Shown piece by piece: positions 6,023 through 11,561 of a DNA stretch of 13,531 nt. Every line of letters begins with the position of its first letter. Within the stretch, counting starts at the first letter, position 1. This DNA is from JALZHR01 sp036389695. Its GTDB lineage: Bacteria; Acidobacteriota; Blastocatellia; Pyrinomonadales; Pyrinomonadaceae. Location of the stretch: contig DASVWG010000279.1 in NCBI GenBank assembly GCA_036389695.1, forward strand, positions 1-13,531, written 5' to 3'. The position numbers and the translations under genes are program-made. The notes under the pieces were generated by a model. It was not told the origin of the DNA. It saw only the letters and a list, made by a program, of their open reading frames with translations, and did no database searches.

Positions 6023-7651
6023 ATGACGGAAGGTAGCAAAGAAAAAAAATCGCGTCTGCGCGAGTTGAGCGAAGAGTTTCAGCGGCTTGAGCGGAAACTC
6101 AAGCTCGGCGGCGGCGCGGAGAAAATCGAGAAGATTCACAAGCAGGGAAAGCTGACGGCGCGCGAGAGAATCGATTTGCTGTTTGATACGGGCGCTTATC
6201 AGCAGGAAATCGGTTTGCTCATCGCGTATGACGAGTATAAAGGGCAGGCTCCGGCGGCGGCAGTGGTTACTTCAATCGGCAAAATTCACGGGCGCGAATG
6301 CGTCGTGGTGGCGAATGACGCGACGATAAAAGCGGGCGCGTGGTATCCGGAAACAATCAGGAAAATTCTGCGCGCGCAGGAAATCGCGATGCGAAACCGC
6401 GTGCCGATTATTTATCTGGTCGATTCGGCGGGCGTGAATCTTCCCTTTCAGGGCGGCGTTTTTCCGGGGCAATACGGCGCGGCGCGGATTTTTTATTATA
6501 ACTCGCTGATGCGGCGCTATTTGAAAGTTCCGCAGATTGCCGCCGTGATGGGAATGTGCGTGGCGGGCGGCGCTTACTTGCCCGCGCTTTCGGACGTAAT
6601 TTTGATGGTCGAAGGCACTTCATTTATGGGTTTGGGCGGCGCGAATCTGGTGAAAGGCGCGACCGGGCAGACGATTGACAACGAATCTCTAGGCGGCGCG
6701 ATGACGCACAACGCGATTTCGGGGGTGGCGCATTATCGCAGCGCGAACGAGCGCGAATGTCTGGAAAAAATTCGCGAGCTCGTTTCGGAATTGCCGCGTA
6801 AGGAAGAAACGCGCGTTTCGATAATCGAAGCCAAAGCGCCTAAAGCCGCGACGGAAAAAATCTACGAGATTCTGCCCGAAGACCACCGCGCGCCGTATGA
6901 AATGCGTGAGATTCTGGATTCGATTCTGGACGGCGGTGATTTGGATGAGTTTCAAGCCGATTACGCCAAAGAGATGATTTGCGGGACGGCGCGCATCGGC
7001 GGAATTCACGTCGGCGTTATCGCCAACTCGCGCGGAATGGTGCGCGGGAAAGCCGGAAAACCGCCGAAGTTCGGCGGCATCGTTTACACGGAAAGCGCGG
7101 AAAAAACGGCTTATTTTATCGAAAACTGCAATCGTCACGGCACGCCGCTTTTGTTTGTGCAGGACGTTTCCGGCTTTATGGTCGGCGCGGACGCGGAGCA
7201 TTCGGGTATTATTCGCGCGGGCGCGAGATTTGTCGAAGCGATGGCGACTGCAATTGTACCGAAATTGGTTTTGACGATTAATCACGCATCGGGCGCGGGT
7301 TATTACGCGATGGCTGGACAGGGCTTTGACCCGGATTTTATCTTCAGTTTGCCGACGGGCAGAATGGGCGTGATGGAAGGCGATTCGGCGGTGCAGGCGA
7401 TTTTCGGCACGCAGCTCGAAAAATTGAAAAAGGAAGGCAAAGAGCCGGACGAAACGCTGAAAGCCGAAATGGAAAAAGTGCGCGCGACTTACGAGCGCGA
7501 GCTTGATTCCAAACACGCCGCCGCGCGCGGTCTGGTCGATGCGATTGTGACGCCGGAAAATCTGCGCGATGCTTTGCAAATAGCGCTCGAAACGACTTTG
7601 AATACGAGCAAGCCGCACATCGGCGCGTTTGTTTTGCCGGAAAGTTTGTAA
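6023..7651 (+). CDS. Biotin-dependent acyl-CoA carboxylase, carboxyltransferase (beta) subunit
   Basis: Carboxyltransferase subunit (542 aa) that moves CO2 from carboxybiotin to an acyl-CoA; cytosolic. GKLTARERIDLLFD at 42-55 is the family entry motif. The N-terminal half-domain contains VVANDATIKAGAWYP (95-109), IYLVDSAGVNLPFQGGVFP (130-148) and the first oxyanion-hole loop GMCVAGGAYLP (177-187). The C-terminal half-domain contains FGGIVYTESAEKTAYFIENC (350-369), FVQDVSGFMVG (378-388) and the second oxyanion loop NHASGAGYYAM (420-430), then GRMGVMEGD. The N-half is closest in feel to methylcrotonyl-CoA carboxylase beta, but PCC- or glutaconyl-CoA-type specificity cannot be excluded, so no symbol is given. 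The matching biotin carboxylase/BCCP subunit is not in the window. An insertion rich in Lys/Glu (about 463-495) precedes the C-terminal helix. No Shine-Dalgarno is evident before the ATG. Confidence 0.92.
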   Translation: MTEGSKEKKSRLRELSEEFQRLERKLKLGGGAEKIEKIHKQGKLTARERIDLLFDTGAYQQEIGLLIAYDEYKGQAPAAAVVTSIGKIHGRECVVVANDATIKAGAWYPETIRKILRAQEIAMRNRVPIIYLVDSAGVNLPFQGGVFPGQYGAARIFYYNSLMRRYLKVPQIAAVMGMCVAGGAYLPALSDVILMVEGTSFMGLGGANLVKGATGQTIDNESLGGAMTHNAISGVAHYRSANERECLEKIRELVSELPRKEETRVSIIEAKAPKAATEKIYEILPEDHRAPYEMREILDSILDGGDLDEFQADYAKEMICGTARIGGIHVGVIANSRGMVRGKAGKPPKFGGIVYTESAEKTAYFIENCNRHGTPLLFVQDVSGFMVGADAEHSGIIRAGARFVEAMATAIVPKLVLTINHASGAGYYAMAGQGFDPDFIFSLPTGRMGVMEGDSAVQAIFGTQLEKLKKEGKEPDETLKAEMEKVRATYERELDSKHAAARGLVDAIVTPENLRDALQIALETTLNTSKPHIGAFVLPESL

Positions 7652-7665
7652 AAAAAACCGGGAAC

Positions 7666-7683
7666 AATCGGTGGAAACCGATT
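7666..7683. other. Hairpin with GNRA loop after the carboxyltransferase gene
   Basis: A perfect 7-bp stem, aatcggt with accgatt, closes a GGAA tetraloop 15 nt after the stop. No T-tract follows, so it is more likely a 3'-end or processing hairpin than a strong terminator. The cupin gene 60 nt downstream may be read through. Confidence 0.4.
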
Positions 7684-7742
7684 TAAGTATAACCGTCTTT
7701 ACGAAGTAAAACAGCGAAACGCCAAAGCAAAACACAGGTTTT

Positions 7743-8060
7743 ATGAAATTTACGCCCGAAGAATTTTTGGCAAAGCTGCCTTTGCCCGCCGACGAAAAAT
7801 GGAAAGACGGCGTCTGGGATGTCGAGCCTTTTAAAAAGGGAAACGTCACGCTCGTCTTTTTCGCGCCGCGCGGCACGGATTATCAAACTTTTCACGATGA
7901 AGACGAGTTTTATTTTATCGCGCGCGGACGGGCGGAGTTAGTCGTCGAAGACGAGCGTTTTGCGTGCGAAACCGGCGAATGCCTTTTCGTTCCGGCACAA
8001 AAGAAACATCATTTCGAGAATATGTCGGAAGACTTTGCCACGTGGGCGATATTTTTTTAA
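7743..8060 (+). CDS. Small single-domain cupin protein
   Basis: A 105-aa protein consisting of one conserved cupin beta-barrel; substrate unknown. Motif 1 is GTDYQTFHDEDEFYFIARG (44-62), giving probable metal ligands H51 and E55, with an acidic residue in place of the second His of the usual HxH. Motif 2 is GECLFVPAQKKHHFEN (78-93), giving the third His (H89 or H90). The barrel strands RAELVVEDERF lie between them. The length is typical of minimal cupins, which include sugar isomerases, dioxygenases and binding proteins; nothing here decides between these. The gene follows the carboxyltransferase gene by 91 nt in the same direction and converges with ppa. No strong Shine-Dalgarno is seen before the ATG. 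Confidence 0.88.
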   Translation: MKFTPEEFLAKLPLPADEKWKDGVWDVEPFKKGNVTLVFFAPRGTDYQTFHDEDEFYFIARGRAELVVEDERFACETGECLFVPAQKKHHFENMSEDFATWAIFF

Positions 8061-8068
8061 CTGGTAGT

Positions 8069-8120
8069 TGATAACTGATAACTGAGAGTGGAAGAAAAAA
8101 CTATCAGTTATCAGTTATCA
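8069..8120. terminator. Perfect inverted repeat between convergent genes, possible bidirectional terminator
   Basis: Bases 8069-8085 are the exact reverse complement of 8104-8120 (17 bp), with an 18-nt loop. Both arms are built from a 7-nt unit, ataactg and its complement. The plus side is followed by gtttt. On the minus side the arm is followed, a few bases on, by the complement of the seven Ts at 8052-8058, so reads there end in A rather than U. It separates cupin (+) from ppa (-), and its right arm contains the ppa stop codon. It may act as a terminator both ways, but the tails are not ideal. Confidence 0.5.
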
Positions 8121-8732
8121 GTTTTCACCTCTCAGTTTTTTGTAGTCCGCAATCGCCGCTTCGATGACTTCGTAAGATTCTTCGCGCCCGTAGACATATG
8201 CGATGTCGATAATGCTTTTCTCGCTCGGCAGGGTTTTGTAAGTCAGAAAATAATGCTGAAGACGATGGACGATGCCTTCGGGCAATGCGGTGAGGTCTTT
8301 GTAATTTTCATAAACTTTGTCGCCGACCAGCGTGGCGATGATTTTATCGTCCGCTTCGCCGTCGTCAATCAGGCACAAGCCGCCAATCGGCGTCGCTTTC
8401 AGAATAATGTCGCCGCGCGGAATGTGATGCTCGGACAAAACCAGAATATCGAGCGGGTCGCCGTCGCCTTCGGTTATTTCCTTGCCCGATTTCTCCTTCG
8501 CCAGACGCGCCACGCGCTGCCCGCAATACGTTTGCGGAATAAAACCGTAATTGGCGGGCACGACGTTTGAATACTGCTGCGGTCGGTCGATTTTCAGATA
8601 ACCGGTTTCCTTGTCGATTTCATATTTGACCGTGTCGCTCGGAACGATTTCGATAAAAACCGTGACCTCTTCCGGCGCTTTCCCGCCAATCGAAACGCCG
8701 TGCCACGGATGCGCTTTGTTAATTCTGAACAT
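8118..8732 (-). CDS. ppa: Inorganic pyrophosphatase, family I
   Basis: Soluble Mg-dependent enzyme that hydrolyses pyrophosphate to two phosphates, pulling nucleotide and polymer synthesis forward. The signature EGDGDPLDILVL (88-99) supplies metal-binding Asp90, Asp92 and Asp95. VKYEID (35-40) gives the Lys and Glu of the active site, NYGFIPQTY (61-69) the conserved tyrosines, and DDGEADDKIIA (123-133) the last Asp and Lys. At 204 aa it is somewhat longer than the E. coli enzyme; about 18 additional residues, CGQRVARLAKEKSGKEITE, lie just before the signature, a variation seen in some bacterial family I enzymes. The ATG at 8732 has no obvious Shine-Dalgarno. The stop falls inside the 17-bp inverted repeat shared with the cupin gene. 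Confidence 0.96.
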   Translation of the reverse strand: MFRINKAHPWHGVSIGGKAPEEVTVFIEIVPSDTVKYEIDKETGYLKIDRPQQYSNVVPANYGFIPQTYCGQRVARLAKEKSGKEITEGDGDPLDILVLSEHHIPRGDIILKATPIGGLCLIDDGEADDKIIATLVGDKVYENYKDLTALPEGIVHRLQHYFLTYKTLPSEKSIIDIAYVYGREESYEVIEAAIADYKKLRGEN

Positions 8733-8783
8733 ATAGAAATATTTTCGGACACTGTCTTTTAAAAATGCAAATCCGATTTGTAT

Positions 8784-8906
8784 TTAAAAGCCGGCAAAAT
8801 CAAGTGCGGAAATGCCGTCCGCGGCTTTAAAAAATTCTTTCTTCACGGCAAATCCGGCATCTTCGCAAAACTGAATTTTGTTTTTTTTATAAACCGTTGC
8901 ATTCAT
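8784..8906 (-). CDS. Doubtful 40-codon ORF upstream of ppa
   Basis: An ATG at 8906 opens 40 codons ending in TAA at 8784, with a product starting MNATVYKKNKIQFCEDAGF and a lysine/phenylalanine-rich middle. Codon choice (gcc, gcg, ggc, gac) resembles the neighbouring genes, which is why it is listed. It lies 51 nt before the ppa start on the same strand, so it could be a small gene, a leader peptide or a remnant. There is no Shine-Dalgarno and no recognised family, and a chance ORF of this size is quite possible. Confidence 0.22.
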   Translation of the reverse strand: MNATVYKKNKIQFCEDAGFAVKKEFFKAADGISALDFAGF

Positions 8907-8969
8907 TGTGAGTTACCAATACAAAAAATTTGCATAAAAAAATAACTACAATTATTTGTAAAATTTACC

Positions 8970-8998
8970 TTGACAAGTAATCTATTTAAGAGCATTAT
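8970..8998 (+). promoter_or_regulatory. Sigma70-type promoter for the metalloprotease gene
   Basis: A perfect -35 TTGACA (8970-8975), a 17-nt spacer and a -10 CATTAT (8993-8998, four of six) point to a start near 9005. The preceding bases (8925-8969) are very AT-rich, like an UP-element. The 5' UTR of about 80 nt carries a 6-bp hairpin, agtcga/tcgact, at 9028-9042. The rest of the 353-nt gap from 8733 to 9085 shows only the doubtful 40-codon ORF. Confidence 0.6.
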
Positions 8999-9085
8999 TC
9001 TGTATCTAAGTTTCCCCTGAAAAATGAAGTCGAAAATCGACTGTCTGAGATGTCAAATTACAAGGAATTTCAAGGAGTAAAAAAA

Positions 9086-10765
9086 ATGAACAAGGAAAGA
9101 ATTTTTAAATCCGTGCTTCGAGCTTTTAGCTTTCTGGTGGTCTTAACATTTTTGGCGCAGTCGTCGCTGGCGACGACCGCAAGGCTGGCTTCCGATGAGC
9201 AGCTTGTTCTGACTTCGCGTCTGATTCTGACGGGCAGCGTCGAGTCCGTTCAGGCTGACTGGGATAAAAAACGCCAGAATATCTACACATATGTCACGGT
9301 GAAGGTTTCGGAAGTGTTGAAAGGACAAATCCGAAACGCTACGATAATCGTCAAACAAGCGGGCGGCAGGGTCGGCGACGACGAAATCGTGATTGACGGC
9401 GCGCCGAAGTATCAAGTCGGGCAGGAAGTTCTGCTCTTTTTAAACACTCTGCCGGACGGCGCGCTCACCATCGCGCACCTCTTCCAGGGCAAATACGAAA
9501 TCGTCGAAGACGCCGAAACGGGATTGAAGATTGTTCAGAGAACAATCGACGGCGACAACGTTCACCTTTTGCCGGGACAAACCGGGCAGGTGACTAACAA
9601 GGAAGAGCTTTCGACCTTTCTTGAGAAAATACGCAGCACGCTTCGCACTTCCATTAAAGAATCGCGCGGCAGCGAGAGGAATCAGGCAGCCGGTTTTCGC
9701 CAAGCGCCGTCCGAATATCGCAGCGATATGCCGGAAATGCCCGCCAGACCCGACGGTGTCAATTTCGCTTACCTGAACGGCGGTTCCAAATTCTTTGCCA
9801 CTTCGATTAATTATTTTCTGAATACGGCAAACGCGCCCGTCGCCGGCGGCGGCATAACGGAACTGCAGCAGGCGATGAACGCCTGGACGAGCGTCGGCAC
9901 CAGCAATCTGACGCTGATTCTCGCCGGAACGACGACCAGACAGGCGCAGCAATCGCCCAACGACGGTTTCAACGTCATCGCTTATAACGGCGCTTTCGGC
10001 GCGGATAATCAAAACTGCAGCGGCGTCGGCGCGAGCACTTCGCGAAGAGTGACCTTCAGCCAGACGCAGACCGTCAACGGTCGCACGTTTGTCCGCATAT
10101 TGGAGTCGGACATTCAGGTCAACAACAATTTCCCGTGTTTTCTGGGTATTTCCGAAAATCTCGCCTTCGTCTTTACTCACGAATTAGGACACACGATTGG
10201 GCTTGACCACAGCTTTCTGACGTCACAGCCGCCGGGAACCGACCCGATTATGGCTCCGTTTGCCTTCGGCGGACGCGGTCCCGTGCTCGGTATGGACGAC
10301 GTCAACGGCATCAGCTTCGCGTACCCGCAGCCGGGACTGAATCCGATTGACGACCAGCGTTATTTCGTCGGTCAGCAGTATCGCGATTTTCTGAACCGCG
10401 AGCCGGACGTTCCGGGCTGGAATTTCTGGACGGGAACTATCAACGAGTGCGGCGGCGACCCGACCTGTATCGACAACAAACGGGTCGATGTGGTCAGAGC
10501 GTTTTTCTATTCGGAGGAATTTTTAAACCAGCATCCGGGCTTGCGCAATCCGCCGGGAACCTCGCCGGATTTCAACAACGCGGAGTTTATTCGCATCTGC
10601 TATCTCGTCTTTTTACGCAGGGAAGTAGACGCCAGCGACCCCGGCTATCAATTCTGGCTCAACGACCTGAACAGCAACAATGATTACAATCACATCATTC
10701 GCGCTTTTCTGTATTCCACCGATTATCGAAGCCGGGCTTTCTTATTCTACGGGCTCGACCAGTAG
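9086..10765 (+). CDS. Secreted matrixin-like zinc metalloprotease with C-terminal DUF4214 domain
   Basis: Exported zinc protease of 559 aa. The signal peptide covers about residues 1-29 (MNKERIFKSVLRAF, then a hydrophobic run), with likely cleavage after SSLA. Residues 33-180 form a beta-rich N-terminal domain that includes VTVKVSEVLKG and VGQEVLLFL; it may be a prodomain or an accessory domain. The catalytic domain spans about 222-414. THELGHTIGLDH places zinc ligands H365, H369 and H375 and catalytic E366, and DPIMAPF supplies the Met-turn at M389. This HExxHxxGxxH layout is that of metzincins of the M10 matrixin type. Residues 424-545 are a DUF4214 domain: YFVGQQYRDFLNREPD, GWNFWTG, RVDVVRAFFYSEEF. 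The same frame has an ATG at 9050, but 9086 is chosen because aaggag lies 8 nt upstream and the signal peptide then starts correctly. A promoter precedes it and a strong terminator follows. Confidence 0.93.
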   Translation: MNKERIFKSVLRAFSFLVVLTFLAQSSLATTARLASDEQLVLTSRLILTGSVESVQADWDKKRQNIYTYVTVKVSEVLKGQIRNATIIVKQAGGRVGDDEIVIDGAPKYQVGQEVLLFLNTLPDGALTIAHLFQGKYEIVEDAETGLKIVQRTIDGDNVHLLPGQTGQVTNKEELSTFLEKIRSTLRTSIKESRGSERNQAAGFRQAPSEYRSDMPEMPARPDGVNFAYLNGGSKFFATSINYFLNTANAPVAGGGITELQQAMNAWTSVGTSNLTLILAGTTTRQAQQSPNDGFNVIAYNGAFGADNQNCSGVGASTSRRVTFSQTQTVNGRTFVRILESDIQVNNNFPCFLGISENLAFVFTHELGHTIGLDHSFLTSQPPGTDPIMAPFAFGGRGPVLGMDDVNGISFAYPQPGLNPIDDQRYFVGQQYRDFLNREPDVPGWNFWTGTINECGGDPTCIDNKRVDVVRAFFYSEEFLNQHPGLRNPPGTSPDFNNAEFIRICYLVFLRREVDASDPGYQFWLNDLNSNNDYNHIIRAFLYSTDYRSRAFLFYGLDQ

Positions 10766-10788
10766 GACTAAGCTTTAAATAGCCTTTT

Positions 10789-10843
10789 AAAAAAGGGAAA
10801 GCAAATTGCGGGTTAACTATTCGCAATTTACTTTCCCTTTTTT
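10789..10843. terminator. Strong, probably bidirectional intrinsic terminator
   Basis: Bases 10789-10810 pair with 10822-10843 over 22 positions with one mismatch and an 11-nt loop. The A-run at the base of the left arm and the T-run ending the right arm give U-tracts in both directions. It lies 23 nt after the metalloprotease stop. Bases 10844-10957 after it contain a gcgtccttg / gcgtctttgcgttaa tract (about 10911-10941) that looks like a degenerate dispersed repeat, and no gene. Confidence 0.85.
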
Positions 10844-10957
10844 ATCTTCATCAATTTTGTTAAATCAGCCATGTTTCTCCGCGCTTGTCGACGGCTGAAT
10901 TTTCTTTCCCCGCGTCCTTGTTTCCCGGCGTCTTTGCGTTAAACTTTTACGGTAAAT

Positions 10958-11554
10958 ATGAGCGAATCAGTCATTGTCGAAAAAAGCGGAAAAGCGGCGA
11001 TTATTAAATTTAATCGTCCCGAAATAAAAAATCCGCTTTCCGTCGCCACTCTGGAAAATCTCGAACGCATTTTCAGCGCCTTGAGCTCCGATGCGGCAAT
11101 CGAAAAAATTATCTTTACCGGTTCGGGCGATACGTTCGCTTCCGGCGCGAATTTGAAAGAGGTCGCCGGATTGACGCGCGACTCGGCGCGGGAATTCGGC
11201 TTGCGCGGGCAAAATCTGATGCGGAAAATTTACAATTCGGAAAAATTAAATGTCGCGGCGATTGACGGTTTCTGCATGGGCGGCGCGCTGGATTTGGCTT
11301 TGTCGTGCGGCTTACGAATCGCTTCTTCGCGTTCGGTTTTCGCGCATCCCGGCGCGAGCTTGGGCATCATCACCGGATGGAGCGGAACGCAGATTCTGCC
11401 GCGCCTCGTCGGAAAGAAAAAAGCGTTCGAGATGTTTCTGACGGCGAAAAAAGTTTCGGCAAGCGAGGCGCTGGAAATCGGTTTAATCAATCAAATCAGC
11501 GAAACCGTTGTCGAAACCGCTTTGGAAATTCAAATGAGCGAGGCGCGGCGATAG
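10958..11554 (+). CDS. Short enoyl-CoA hydratase/isomerase (crotonase) family protein with atypical active site
   Basis: A crotonase-fold protein of 198 aa, about 60 residues shorter than usual; the C-terminal helical domain is essentially missing. The CoA-binding and oxyanion-hole segments are present: FASGANLKE (60-68) and GFCMGGALDLALSCGLRIAS (104-123), then FAHPGASLGIITGWSGTQIL (128-147) and the FLTAKKVSASEALEIGLINQ segment. Against rat mitochondrial enoyl-CoA hydratase, catalytic Glu144 aligns with Asp112 and Glu164 with Gly132. Classical hydration is therefore doubtful, while isomerase, hydrolase, lyase or non-enzymatic roles remain open. FAHPGA with GWSGT looks like a subfamily feature rather than random decay. 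The stop is 7 nt from the stop of the oppositely oriented penicillin-binding protein gene. The acyl-CoA carboxyltransferase gene upstream hints at acyl-CoA catabolism but is separated by several unrelated genes. Confidence 0.85.
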   Translation: MSESVIVEKSGKAAIIKFNRPEIKNPLSVATLENLERIFSALSSDAAIEKIIFTGSGDTFASGANLKEVAGLTRDSAREFGLRGQNLMRKIYNSEKLNVAAIDGFCMGGALDLALSCGLRIASSRSVFAHPGASLGIITGWSGTQILPRLVGKKKAFEMFLTAKKVSASEALEIGLINQISETVVETALEIQMSEARR

Positions 11555-11561
11555 CCGAATG

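Noticed and set aside
6689..7876. A 395-codon open frame on the minus strand across the carboxyltransferase gene
   Set aside because: It is antisense to a gene with clear conserved motifs. Its product is rich in Arg, Phe and His with no recognisable domain, as expected from the complement of GC-biased codons.
9050..9085. Upstream in-frame ATG as start of the metalloprotease
   Set aside because: It would add 12 polar residues before the signal peptide. The strong aaggag site is placed correctly only for the ATG at 9086.
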